A stretch of 64,000 nucleotides of DNA from Tillandsia leiboldiana (taxonomy: Eukaryota > Streptophyta > Magnoliopsida > Poales > Bromeliaceae), in the NCBI GenBank assembly GCA_029204045.2, contig CM055076.1:22978743-23042742 (forward strand), read 5' to 3'. Positions 35,041 to 47,400 of the stretch are shown here, in pieces. Each line of letters starts with the position of its first letter. Position 1 is the first letter of the stretch. The notes beneath the pieces were generated by a model. It did not search any database. It was not told where the DNA came from and worked only from the letters and a program-made list of their open reading frames with translations. The position numbers were made by a program, and so were the translations under genes.

Positions 35041-38000
35041 GTAGTGCTCTGTGTAGTGGTTGAGGTTGAGCTTACAGCTCTTAATGGAATCCGAGGCGAT
35101 AATTTTCACGAAATGTGACTCTACACACATCCTTGGAGGAGACCACCTATATAAGAGTATTCGTATAAGGCCGCGACTATAAGATCTTAGCTGTCCATAG
35201 AAACTCTTTTGAAAAATTAAGGTAGTGTGCATGGCCTTTAACGCACAGACTCGCGACGGAGAATTCTGTACTATGTGTGTGGCAGTTGAAGTCAGGGTTA
35301 AAAGAACGTAGTTCAAGACCTAGTTCACTTCGATTTCTTCTGATTAAAATTGCTTACATTAAGTGAGGTTAAGTCTCTTAAAGATACCTTACCTATTACA
35401 TAGTATAAACACCCGATAATCTTATTTTATTTTATTTTAATTATTAAGTTTAATTCTTATTTAAAAAAATTTGAATTTTGTGGGGAATTGTTGGTGTAAA
35501 TTCAAAATTTCCTACTCATTAATTTTAATTTTGTTTATTAATTTTATTTATTAATTTTATTTATTAATTTTAATTATGTATTATTTATCTTTATTGTATT
35601 GGGTATGTTGTGAATGAGAGGGCGACTTCAACGCCCTTGATGCACGTTCGCGCCCGTGATGCCCGCTCAGTCCACAAGGAACGTATCCCAACGTTCATAT
35701 TTGTTCACCCCTATATAAGAGCTCCTTTGTTCATTACATTGGATAAAGTGTTGGTAAAATGAAAAAGAATAATACATAGCTATAATATTTTGTAAGAATT
35801 TATTTTTATTTGTGCTTGTTATCGTCGGGTATTGAAAGAGTCTCCGTCAACTTTTTCTATGGACGTGCTCGTAGGAAGAGGAATTCCGGTCGTACGTTGG
35901 GGTGGTATTTTTGATTAATCCGCACGAAGGACCGAAATAAGCCTTAGGCAGTGCATCGCACGCTTCCGAATCAATTTTCTATTGGTTTCTTTCTTCTACT
36001 ATTTCTTGCATTAGCATCCATTCATAAACTCTTGATTCACCAGATGGATGTCAAGACCGCTTTTCTTCATGGTGATCTTGAAGAAGAAATCTATATGACT
36101 CAACCTGAAAGTTTCTGTGTGCCTGATCAAGAAAATAAGGTGTGTAAATTAGTTCGTTCTTTATACGGACTAAAACAAGCACCGAAGTAGTGGCATGAGA
36201 AATTTGACAGTGTTATAGCATTATATGGATTTCTGACCAACGATTTTGACAACTGTCTCTATTTCAAGAGATTTGATGATCGTTGTGTCCTTCTTTGGCT
36301 CTATGTTGATGACATCCTAATTCTTTTTCTTGATCTTAATTTGATTAACCAAGTTAAATCCTTCTTATCTGACCATTTTGATATGAAAGAACTTGGTGAA
36401 GAAGATATGATTTTAGGAATAAAAATTCTTAAATCATCTGATTCTATTATTCTAACCTAATCTCATTATATCCAAATGGTACTTGATAATTTTGGATATT
36501 CTGATTGCTCTCTTGTTTATGCTTCTTTTGATTCCAGTATTCAACTTGTGAAGAACACTGGTAATCTAGTAAATCAGGAGAAATTTGTCCAAATTATTAG
36601 TTCTTTGATGTACCTAACTAATTGAAATAGACCTGACATTGCCTATGGCATATCAAGATTGAGTAGATATGCTAGTAGTCCTAGTATGATTCATTGGATT
36701 GCTTTGATAAGAGTATTTCGTTATCTTAAAGGTACTATTTCTTTTGCTCTTAGATTTGTTGGCTATCCTGCTGTAATTGATGGATACAGCGATGCCAATT
36801 GGATTTCTGATTCTTTGGATATCAAATCCACTTCTACCTATATTTTTATTCTTAGTGGCAATACAGTTTCTTAACAACCCACCAAACAGACTATAATAAC
36901 CAGAAGCACTATGGAGGCTAAGTTGATTGCCCTTGACACTACTTATCTTGAAGCCGAATGGCTCAAGAACCTTTTATCATCGATTTCATTGATTTCTACT
37001 CCTATTCCACCTACATCTATTCGTTGCGATTCTCGAGCTGCAATTGATTTTTGTAAAAAAAAAAAATTTGATAAATTCTAAGGCTAGTCGACATATTAAA
37101 TTGAGACAAAAGTCTATTCGATGACTAACTTCTCATGATATTTTTTCTTTGAGTTTTATCAAATCTGAACAGAATTTTGCAGATTGCTTGACGAAAGGCC
37201 TGAATAGGACTAAAGCCCTATAGTCATCGAGGGGGATGGGACTTTGCCCATAAAGAGCCTTCCTGTAGTTGAGGTTGGCCAAAGAGCACTTTTTACAATT
37301 TATTTAGAGAAACTTTAGTTCTAATTCACTTATGATGAGTAGTGCTCTGTGTAGTGGTTGAGGTTGAACTTACAACTCTTAATGGAATCCGAGGTGATAA
37401 TTTTCGTGAGATGTGACTCTACACACATCCCTGGACGAGACCACCTATATAAGAGTATTCGTATAAGGCCGCGACTATGAGATCTTAGCTGTCCATAGAA
37501 ACTCTTATGAAAAATCAAGGTATTGTGCATGGCCTTTAACGCACAAACTCGTGATGAAGAATTCTGTACTGTGTGTGGCAGTTGAAGTCAGGGTTAAAAG
37601 AACGTAGTTCAAGACCTGGTTCACTTCGATTTCTTCTGATTAAAATTGTTTACATTAAGTGAGGTTAAGTCTCTTAAAGACACCTTACCTATTACATTGT
37701 ATAATTTTATTTTATTTTAATTATTAAGTTTAATTCTTATTTTAAAAAAAATTGAATTTTGTGGGGGATTGTTGGTGTAAATTCAAAATTTCTTACTCAT
37801 TAATTTTAATTTTATTGTTGGTGTAAATTCAAAATTTCTTACTCATTAATTTTAATTTTATTTATTAATTTTAATTATGTATTTATTTATCTTTATTGTA
37901 TTGGGTACGTTGTGAATGAGAGGGCGACTTCAACGCCCTTGATGCTCACTCGCGCCTGTGATGCCCGCTCAGTCCACAAGGAATGTATCCCGACGGTCAT

Positions 38001-38415
38001 ATTTGTTCACCCCTATATAAGAGCTCCTCTGTTCATTACAATGGACATAGTGTTTGTAAAAAGGAAAAAAAATAATACAAAGCTATAATATTTTGAAAGA
38101 ATTTATTCTTATTTTTGCTTGTTATCGTCAGGTGTTGAAAGAGTCTTCGTCAACTTTTTTCACAGACGTGCTCGTAAGAAGAGGAATTCCGATAGTATGT
38201 TGGGGTGGTATTTTTGATTAATCCGCACGAAGGACCGAAATACGTCTTAGGGCAGTGCATCGCACACTTCCGGATCAATTTTCTGTTTGTTTCTTTCTTC
38301 TATAATTTTTGAAATTTTCATAATGCTTAAAGATAAGTTTTGTTTTTCAAATTTAAACAGAAAATTGTTAAATAGTCAATTACAATCAGATTTTAGTAAA
38401 TTATTTTTTCTAACA
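35041..38415 (+). mobile_element. Internally deleted Ty1-copia element with partial tandem structure
   Basis: Order: 3' internal segment (35041-35488), LTR copy cut at its 3' end (35489-about 35997), RT/RNase H region (about 35998-37335), a second copy of the 3' internal segment (37337-37769), then an LTR (37770-38415, tgttgg...taaca). A polypurine tract (gtgggggat) directly precedes the second LTR, and the equivalent gtggggaat precedes the first. Gag, protease, integrase and primer site are missing. The duplicated internal end suggests unequal LTR recombination of a tandem pair. Confidence 0.78.
35998..37220 (+). pseudogene. Copia reverse transcriptase/RNase H remnant
   Basis: Copia RT motifs are in order: HQMDVKTAFLHGDLEEEIYM, LVRSLYGLKQAPK, the YVDDI active-site segment (about 36304), then RNase H motifs including a DSRAA-like block near 37028. 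In-frame stops (for example after QAPK and before SHYIQM) and a frameshift near the A run at 37054-37066 make it non-functional. The N-terminal part of RT is joined directly to LTR sequence. Confidence 0.85.
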
Positions 38416-38629
38416 GCACCCAGGTGTTTCCTCGCGTCCGAAACCTACGCTCGAAACTCCAACCACCCACGCGCCGCGTGTTAGCACAGATTGATACATT
38501 CAAGGGGTTCACCAACTTACTTTCGGGCTACTATAGTAACTTTCGGTCGTCCGAAAAGAAGGCTTGAAATGACTTCAATAACTCTCGCAGCTTTGCACTG
38601 AACATCTAGATGTCTGGTTCCTTAATTCG
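38416..38629. other. Unassigned sequence left of a solo LTR
   Basis: Moderate GC, non-coding. It probably belongs to an older element, because similar-style sequence continues at 39012-39120 on the other side of the solo LTR. Confidence 0.35.
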
Positions 38630-39011
38630 TGTTAGATGTGACTCAAAATCAGAATCGCTTCGATATTATGATTCAGGTTCGCCGACGGCTTCGCGGTGCG
38701 ATGAGAAATTTTGTGGATGTCTGTGGTGGAAGCGAAGGGCTCGGGCCGGTACGGATCCGATCCGCTAAGAAAAAACCCTAATTTCTCTTTTATTTTCCCT
38801 AGAGTGAGATCGAGCAATTGTACGAAGTAGAACTCTTGTATTCCTTCTTTTCTACATAGTGAAACCTCTCCTCTTTCGCCCGTAGTTTTTTCCCTGTAAA
38901 GAGTTTTTTCACGTAAATCTGTGTGTTAATTTTCTGTCGTGTATTTTGGATTTTACTTCTTTGTCGTGATCGCCAATTGATCCTGTTGGATTTGTGCACT
39001 CGTTGCTAACA
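38630..39011 (+). mobile_element. Solo LTR, 382 bp, 5-bp TSD attcg
   Basis: Termini tgttagatgtgactc and gttgctaaca. The perfect TSD attcg is at 38625-38629 and 39012-39016. It is the same family as 54282-54729 but lacks about 66 bp of GC-rich sequence found there. Confidence 0.92.
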
Positions 39012-39340
39012 ATTCGAGCGTCCCAAAATGGTCAGAACTTCAATTCTAGCTAGTTTCAACGCTTCGAGTCCATTTCACGTTCATTTCGCGCTAAAACAAC
39101 TCCGACTTTTCTGACACTCTATATATATATATATGTCAGCCAGGTGCTAAAACTGTAATCATTCCGATAATTAAGTTTTCGAAATACCACACACTCTTCC
39201 TCCAAATCTACCGAACAAAAATTTTATGATACAATTAATCTTCAAAATGAGACAATTTCATCCACCATCCGTAGACTAGCAAGAATATCAAAATAGATGA
39301 ACGCTAGATGAGATACGCCATAGGAATTGTCCCCAATTAA

Positions 39341-39990
39341 ATTTTTGTCCTAATTCACCCATCTAAAGGAGGGACCCAGCAGTAATTTCTTTGAGCGGAA
39401 TAGATCCCTAGAAAAGATGTACTAAAATCTAGAGGTCCTCTACTAATTACTGTTGCGGTCCTGTTCTATGCAACCCGTATAGAATTAGTTGTGCTAATTT
39501 ATGGTGCGGCTGTTAATTGTTAATTTTGACTGGTTTCTGCTGTTGTATGTTTCTTTTTAGGAAAATACTAAATATATATTCATTTTGAATATATATTTTA
39601 CACTTTATTTATTAAAAAATAGAATAAATTTTATTCATTATTTTGAAATAATAAATAAAAAAAAAATTATTTTTAAATGAATGAAATATAAAATGTAGAG
39701 TAATGCTACATGTACACCCCGAAGGGGTGTACATCCTACACCTACACTCTTTTAATGGTGTCGATATTTTTTACGAGTCACATCAAGTGACCACTCATCA
39801 CACCCCCACCCTTAGATGGGTGGGAGTGTGAGATGTACATCCCTTACGGGTGCACAAGTAGCATTTTTCTAAAATGTATATGGATATATGTCTAGCATTT
39901 TTTTTATTTTTTTTTCCACAATTTCACTGAGTCTCACTGACACCTCCATCACTTTCTCCCAGGTGTCCTTTTCTTTTTGTTCAAAGCCAA
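39341..39990. repeat. Diverged dispersed repeat, partner of 31381-31800
   Basis: Shares ordered blocks with 31381-31800 (cacccatctaaaggagggac, taatttctttgagcggaata, ttgtgctaatttatggtgcg, ctttctcccaggtgtcc). It is interrupted at about 39560-39900 by AT-rich sequence that includes a family G MITE. Confidence 0.65.
39698..39869. mobile_element. Family G MITE with 9-bp TSD
   Basis: A 172-bp foldback with taatgctacatgtacacccc at one end and ggtgcacaagtagcattttt at the other. The perfect 9-bp TSD taaaatgta is at 39689-39697 and 39870-39878. Other copies are at 56720-56890 and 61271-61439. Confidence 0.88.
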
Positions 39991-39999
39991 AAGGTGCTG

Positions 40000-40600
40000 T
40001 TGATAGAAATAATTTTTACTTGTTGGGCCTCAAATTATGAGTTACATATACTTTTTAATTTTTAAATTTTAATTTATTATAATTTTTTTATATATTTTAC
40101 ATATTATTTTATTAATTTTTATTCATATAAAAAATATAACAATATTTTACCAAAATTTATATATATATATATATATAAGTTTCTATATTTTTAAAAGTAC
40201 CAAGCTATCTATATATATAGATTTTTAATTCTTGGATGAAAAAATGTATGGTTAGAATAATAATGGGCCCCTTGGGTTAAGTGTGTGATTGATAAAATAT
40301 AAAATTACAGAATATATTATTATATTAATAATATTATATTTTATTATTTATTTTTATGTTATGTTAGAATGATAGTGGATCTCTTAAATTAAGCAAGTCA
40401 TTTTATTTTATCAAAATTATATCACAATATTTTTAGATTTTCATCCCAAAGTTAAAAAAAATTATATTTAACCATCCAATTATTCACTGGATGATGATGC
40501 ATGACATGATCAAGTCCATCCGTCGTGTGACTTCCCTTGACGCGCAGGTCTAATCCAACCTTTTGGCTGCAGGTATCAGCCAACCAAGAGACCAGCGCAT
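40000..40600. other. AT-rich sequence with a decayed family E foldback
   Basis: 40172-40300 resembles family E (tatatttttaaaagtaccaa, aaaaatgtatggttagaata). The rest is AT-rich, with no gene seen. Confidence 0.5.
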
Positions 40601-41799
40601 GCTTTCAGAAACTGTTTGCTCCGAAGTAAATTTTTTCTTGCCCAATTTGGTCCTACTGAAACGCTAAAAGTCCAAAATCAAGAAACTCGTGAGTTTTGCA
40701 AATTAGACTGCGTCGCCCACCAAAATCAAGAGACCGATCTTCGTACAAAGTCGAAATGCCTGCCGATGCTGATAGACTTTTTCAAAGCCACGAGTTCAAT
40801 CTCCAAAATCCCAAAAAAACAAAATGGTCGTCGTTCTTTAACATTAACATAATCTCCGAGATACCAAAATTGTTGAATTTAATCAAATCCAATCATCAAA
40901 CTGTTGCCATGTGGTGTGTTCATATTGACCGGTTCTATTTTTGACTCAATCCATATGAGATTTGGATTAGAATTTATTCTTTTGTATTAAGAATAGGATA
41001 GAATTTATCCTTATGGGTTAAAGATAAAGATATATTTCTTATTAGTTAAAAAATATATTTTAATCCATATCCTAACCGATATTTTCTTATCTCTACGTGA
41101 GAAAGAGAATATCCTAAGGAGTACTATAGAACCCCTTCCCTCGTTGAGATATACGATATACGATATCGGATTTTCTTCTTCCTCATTCTTTCTTTACGTT
41201 CTCTCTGAATTTCCATCTTCGTTTCCGGAGTTTTGGAGTGTGGACATAAAAAAGAATTCTGGTAGCCCTCTTCGCACCCGATTCGCATCCGATTTACAAC
41301 CAGGAGATTCGTGGAGAGACAAAAATTATCAAGACAAGGACGATTCAAGAAGACTAGTAAAGCAAGCTATCCGATCCGGCTTTTGGTTCCTGGATACATT
41401 GGCTATCCAGTTTGTAAGTTTCCGCTGTCCTCTAATTCCAACAATAAACAATAAAAGTTTAACCGATTTCTTTAGACATACTAAATTTCCTTTGAGTAAA
41501 AAATGAATTCTAAATAGTGACAATGTAATCGAGGAGCTTGAATTTAGCTGCTATTGGTGTCTTGATAATTTTAATATGTCAATATATAGCATGTTTCACC
41601 CACGCGGAGATTAGTCACATGTCAAGAACAAGGGGTCTAAATGTTGCATATACAATGCAGTTGTAGATATGATCTTTTCATACTTCCATCAACCAACTAT
41701 CGACAAACCAATAGAAGCATTCAAATAGGCCCCAAGTGCATTTCCGCAACTATTTTGACCTAGAAACAGCCAAAAAGGCCTTCTTTGATTGCATGCAGG
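40601..41799. other. Unassigned sequence, LTR-like in part
   Basis: No recognised protein. The stretch 40940-41200 (ttgtattaagaataggatag, aaagataaagatatatttct, then a ccctcgttgagatatacg leader) resembles the R/U5 part of plant LTR retroelements. A 120-codon frame at 41144-41506 has no motif I know and is likely chance. Confidence 0.35.
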
Positions 41800-41980
41800 T
41801 AGGGATGGCAATCCAACTAGTTGTTCGCGAGCCAACTCGTGTTCGGCTCGAAATGAGCTCGAGATCGAATCGCTCGTTTAGTAAACGAGCCGAACACGAG
41901 CCGAATTTTTCAGCTCGTTTAATAAACCAGCCGAACACAAGTTTGGGTCAGCTCGCTCGTGTTTGGCTCGATAACAGCTC

Positions 41981-42066
<86 letters not shown>

Positions 42067-42346
42067 CTATTTAGATTTAGGCCATCAATTTTTGTAAATT
42101 TTAATTATTATATTAAAATTTTAATATTTTAATTTTCTTTCAACTTTACACCTAATAGTAGGAATAAAAATCAAACTTGTTATTCGCGAGCCAGCTCGTG
42201 TTCGGCTCGTTAATAAACGAGCCGAACACGAGCCGAATTTTTCAGCTCGATATTTAAACGAGCCAGCTCATGTTCGGCTCGTTTATTAAACGAGCCGAAC
42301 ACGAGCCGACCCCAGCTCGCTCGTGTTCGGCTCATTGACACCCCTA
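41800..42346. mobile_element. Palindromic hAT-like element
   Basis: Begins tagggatggcaa and ends ttgacacccc ta (inverse with changes). The flanks catgcagg and catgcaga (41792-41799 and 42347-42354) give an 8-bp TSD with one mismatch. The interior is a set of palindromes made of gagccgaacacgagc and gctcgtgttcggctc. A TA microsatellite (41983-42064) lies in the middle. Confidence 0.78.
41983..42064. repeat. TA microsatellite inside hAT-like element
   Basis: An alternating TA run flanked by palindromic subterminal repeats of the element. Confidence 0.97.
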
Positions 42347-42392
42347 CATGCAGATAAGAGCTGTATTCTATGAGCATCTTCATTAAACACAC

Positions 42393-42988
42393 TATCGGAT
42401 CGTTGGCGCTAATCATTAATCTCAAAAGTTCTAAACTGCCAGAAATACACAATCAATTCACTTAAAACGTACAGACACAGCGCCCACGGGTCTCGACCGG
42501 ACTCAACCCATCTGAGCTTTAGATCTATTGTGAGCCTATTGTCACGGGATAGAAAATTGAAACTATTTTTAACCTATAAATAAATAACCAACAATCCCCC
42601 TCCCAACACCTACACCGTGTGAGAATCGAACTCGTGCCACTGACTCTGATACCGCTTGTTGAATCGTTGGCGCTAATCATTAATACCAAAAGCTCTGATA
42701 CCACTTGTTGGATCGTTGGTGCTAACCATTAATCCCAAAAACTCGAACTGTTAAAAATACGCAACTACTTCACTTAAAGCGTACAGATACAGCATCCACG
42801 GCTCTCGACTGGACTCAACCCACCTGGATGTTAGGTCTATTGTTGGGCCTCTTGCCGTTAGGTCTATTGTGGACCGCAATCCCACTCAACTTATCGGGCT
42901 CACCCAACTCAAATTATTAGTCTTCTGGACCTATTATCACGGGACAAAAAATTTGACCTATTTTTAACCCATAAATAAATAGCCAACA
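42393..42988 (-). mobile_element. TRIM-like retrotransposon, second LTR family
   Basis: LTR copies lie at about 42393-42593 (internally shortened) and 42706-42988 (tgttggatcgttgg...agccaaca). Between them is a 112-bp internal region with ccccctccca (purine tract on the - strand) and ctctgataccacttg, the reverse of a tRNA-iMet primer site. A second primer-site-like block (ctctgataccgcttg, followed by gaatcgttggcgctaa) shows a local duplication. No TSD is visible. Confidence 0.72.
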
Positions 42989-44293
42989 CGCATGCATGCA
43001 TGTGCGCTGCACACAATTACATCTCAGGGGTGCAATGGAGAGAAGCAAAGGAGAATGATGTGGAGATAAGAACACACATTTTACACACACACACACACAC
43101 ACAAGCACTTCAGTGCATTAATGCTTTTTTGTAGCTGTTGTAATTTTGATTAGGTATGCAAAGAAGAATGATATGGAAATAAGGAGAAATTACATCCCAA
43201 CCAGGTCCACCATGCTACCCATAGACCGCACTAGTTAAAATTCAAAGATTATCAGACACCGAATTAACATGTTTTTATCATCCAAAAATAACTATATACT
43301 CTAGCGAAGAAAAAAAAATAATACAAATTATTAACAAACATTGCAATCACCATCACAATCTGGAACATATTATGAGTCAATTATTCTGATTTTGATCACT
43401 GAGATATTTAAAGACCCAACTTATATATACAGTTGTATCATTTAAAACATCTGCAACACCAGCAACAAATTTTCTCCCACTTTGTCTCAGAATATCACAT
43501 ACAAGCAACATTTTCTCTAATTACCAGTACAAATCCGCCTCTGAAATATATTCAACATGTATCAAAGCTTAGACTGTAGAGGTCTAATGAACTGAATTAA
43601 ACACATGCAGATACATGTGATTCGTATACAAATAATAGTGTGAAACATGTGTTCTTTTCCCTTCTCTTTGTTGTAATATTTGCTTGTGGTGTTGGAGGAG
43701 ATCGTTTATGGCATAAGGGAATTATATGCACTTCAAATTATGTCATAGACAACTTAATATTCATCCTAACTAGTTGTTTGGACGAATACGGAAGAACCCA
43801 ACAGTCAAAAAACAATGAATTATAGATTGTGGCAGAATCTTACCTCTTAACTGTTGTTTCTTAAGTGTAAAGAACAAGCCGTGTTAACAGTGCTTCCGAT
43901 TTCACTTCTTTCTCTTGTTTCTACTTGCACCAGTTTCTACAAATATTAAAACATTCAGTAATAGGACTTCAAATGAATTGCTACATTCTGAAACTTTATA
44001 AAATATCTGATTCTCAAAAAGACATTTTCTCACTAAAAAAAGATACATCTTACATCTTACATGACTTCCCCGACACTCATAGTAGTCTGGCACATCTAAT
44101 AGAGATCAAAATCACAAAAGCTAGATGCTTTGACAGCTTAGCATAAATTATTGTAGTTCCTACCCTACTTCCCGCGCTCTAGAACCACAAGAAAACTTCC
44201 TCATATAACACAATAAATGTAATTAAATGAGCAACTATTGCAGAGAAGCTATTGGACAGAATTTAACCCTTTTTCAAGAGATTTTTCAGCTCG
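42989..44293. other. Region downstream of the MurG-like gene; 3' UTR expected near 44293
   Basis: AT-rich, with a CA microsatellite at about 43083-43103 and no intact protein. Because the MurG gene runs leftward and ends at 44294, the bases just left of it should be its 3' UTR. The length cannot be fixed by eye. Confidence 0.45.
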
Positions 44294-44412
44294 TCACTTT
44301 GGAGAGGACCTGTTGACAAGGGATAGAATACATCGAGCAATATCAGCAGATGCATTCGGCCGTGCCACACTTAGTGCCTTCTCAGACATCTCTGCCATTA
44401 GATTCTTGTCTC
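44294..44412 (-). CDS. MURG: MurG-like gene exon 5 (C-terminus)
   Basis: 119 nt. It completes a glycine codon with exon 4 and encodes DKNLMAEMSEKALSVARPNA, then SADIARCILSLVNRSSPK and TGA. The ARPxAxxxIA helix is the usual end of MurG proteins. Confidence 0.93.
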
Positions 44413-47400
44413 CTGTAAAGTTTACAAGATTAGTTTCCACTTGAGAATTTTCCTTGGAACAAGAGAAACGGTGGCGGAGAGACAACATTAGAAAAAGCAG
44501 TCAATTAACAAACTAGTGACCAACGTAGATAGTTCAATAGCTAGAATGTTCTACTGTACTATCCAATGCTTATTTAGACTATTACTTACTTATGATCAAC
44601 CAGGGTTATATAAACTCGGTAGTAATTGAACTTCGGCATGAGAAGATTACAGGCGAAACAATATCTGAAAATTCTACAATTTTTATAGAAGTTAGTCTTG
44701 ACTCTAAGACTATTGAATTTTGTGACAACCTAATGATGGGATCTCTTAATCAGTGAATCAGAGTAATTAAAAATGAAAGAATATTTATTTAATAGGACAG
44801 ATGACCTTGAAACACTACAAAATTTTGATCCACATAACATAGAAAAATATTTTGAAATTGTCCTTAAAGTTTCATCTCAATTTGACACCCAAATGGCCTT
44901 ATACGAAATCCGAACGGATTCGCTTCGCAGGCTCTGTCAACATAATACTTCATGTGGAAGTTTATTTCAAAAACTAGAATACAAATTATGATAATGATCA
45001 GGGATCAGAAATGAACTTGGTAATGAAATTTGGAACCAATTGGACTTCAAAAGACGTCAAAAACCTAAATTTGACAAATCGTTAAAAATCCTTCATTTCC
45101 CCTTTCTTCATTTTCTTCCTCCATTCTCATCCCACATTTCTCTTTTCTTCCTTTTCTTTGTCTCCTCCCCACCAAGCTTCAATTTTGGCATAAAATCATC
45201 TTGTTGGAGCATCAAAGATTGAAATCCAAGCTTTCCAAGGAGTTTAGATAAATCCTAGGCCAAGAAAGAGGGCAATTTCTCCAAGTTTCAAAAAAACCTT
45301 AAGTTAAATTTTGGAGATTTTCAAGTTATGGAGTTTTTGTAAGTCTATTTAGGTGAATCTAACAGTTATTTACTAAACACTTGATTTGAAATGGGTATTC
45401 AAAGAGCAAACTAAAACGAAAAAATTTCCTATTTTGTAGGGTTGAGACTTGAGATTAGTGATAATCATTTAGTTATTTTTGGATTTGATGTTTCCTACAA
45501 ATTTCCTTTTGTTAGAATTGACATTCTTAAGCTTTAAATTTTAGATTTAAAGCAAGTTTGATGAAATTCATGAAAATGACTATTTATTATGCATGAAGTG
45601 TTTGTATTTAGCCTCAGATCATGAAAAATTAATGAATGATAAAATTCTTATTAGCAAGTAATAAGGAATTAAACTTAAGGTAATTGTTCAATCTAGAATA
45701 ATACGAAAAATGAATCCAATTCAACTAAGCTAGAACACTTAACTAGGAACTTTGAATTATGTAGGTTTTGGAGAACTAACAAGACATCTCAAAATCGCGA
45801 ACTAGTGAGGACTACTCTAATTGAGGTTGGGTAAGCTAATCCCAATGGTGCTTTGTTTTCTCAATATATCTAATAATTTTCTTTTGAGAATAATCCTTAT
45901 ATTAGTTCTTTGCTATAGTTGTTTCAGTTTGGCTCTATATTCTCAATTCATTATACCTAAAAGCTGTTTCTATTGTTAGTTTATGATCTTTTTTAACACC
46001 TATTGTTGTTGTTATCTAAAGTAAGAATGCTCGTTGGTGCCAATGAAATGTTGCGTTATAAAAGATATTGTTAGCTCCTCATCAAATATTTGTTGTACTA
46101 CTGAAGAAAATTGCCAGAAACAAAAGTTTTTGTTCAGAAAGCCTTGAACACGTGCATAGAGCTGTTGTTCCTAGACAAGCTTTGCAGCACCGAGGTGTTA
46201 CTTTTAGGCAAGGTTTGCAACCATGAGTTCTCATCTTAAGAAAGATAAACAATATTCTTAGAAAGAGACTGCAACCCTGAATATGGTGCTTCCCCTAGAG
46301 CAGAATGGTTTATATCTAGGCACACAAGGCCAAATAGCAAGCTTAGGCCGAGTCATAATGGTAGGCTAATAAGATTCCTTGCTTGACGGTAGTAAATCTT
46401 GAAGAACGTTAGCTCACAAAGGGTTTTTGATAGTTTCAGGTGGGGAACATCAGGAGGAATGGTCACGAGACAGGATGCGCCATTAGCTAGAGGACATAAA
46501 GGACTTTGAATATATTGTTATTTGAATGATTTATTTTATTTTGTTTTGGGGGATATGTTAGTTTAGTTTGAAGAGATTTATAGTTGTTTTATGGAAGTAG
46601 TTGTTAGAGGAACTTCGTATTTGGCCTTTCATGCTTAGGGAAAAATATTCTCTAAGTATGTGGCCAGTTGTCATGTTCCTAATTCGATAAATCGGGTCCA
46701 GGCACAATAGAATCTCTCCGTGATAAAGAAGTACTAGATGCTAAGCTAGGAATTAAGTGCCGCCCCGTGCCGCTCGGCATGGGACGACACGTACCGTGCC
46801 CCTAATATAGGGGCACGATACATGGGGGTCTCTTAGGACCCCCCGTACCGGCAAATACCCTATGGGTATCGCGTGAGATAGCGCGATACCCACAAGGATT
46901 TTATTTTGTGCGTCTCCACTCTCCGCCCCCCCTTCTTTCTGTGCCGTGATTTTTTTTTTATAGGTAATTTTTTTAGTGATTTTTTTTTTCTTTTCGTGGC
47001 CTTTTTTGGTGGGCCTTTGTGTCCCCCCTGATTTTTTTTTGTGATTTTTCTTTTCTTTTAGTGCCCTATCGCTCCGTGTCGCCCGTGTTTTTTTTTTGCT
47101 GTTTTTATTCTTTTGGTGGGCTTTTGTGTCCCCCACCCGGTTATTTTTTTGTGGCTTTTTTTTTTTTCTTTTTGGGATAGATCTAATATTTTATATGAGA
47201 TTTGCAACAAAATATTTTAAATTTTGACAATTTTATTTTTAGATTTAGAAGTTCAAAAATACTGATAAAATTAAAAGCTAAATTAAATTAATTAACACTT
47301 AAATTTGTTTAATTTATTTGTCATATAATTTATTGCTAGATTTTTATAGATAGATCTAACCATTTTTCTTAAAAATTTTAATAAAAAATAATCTTTTTCA

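Noticed and set aside
41144..41506. 120-codon open frame
   Set aside because: No recognised motif, and it lies in leader-like LTR sequence; treated as chance.
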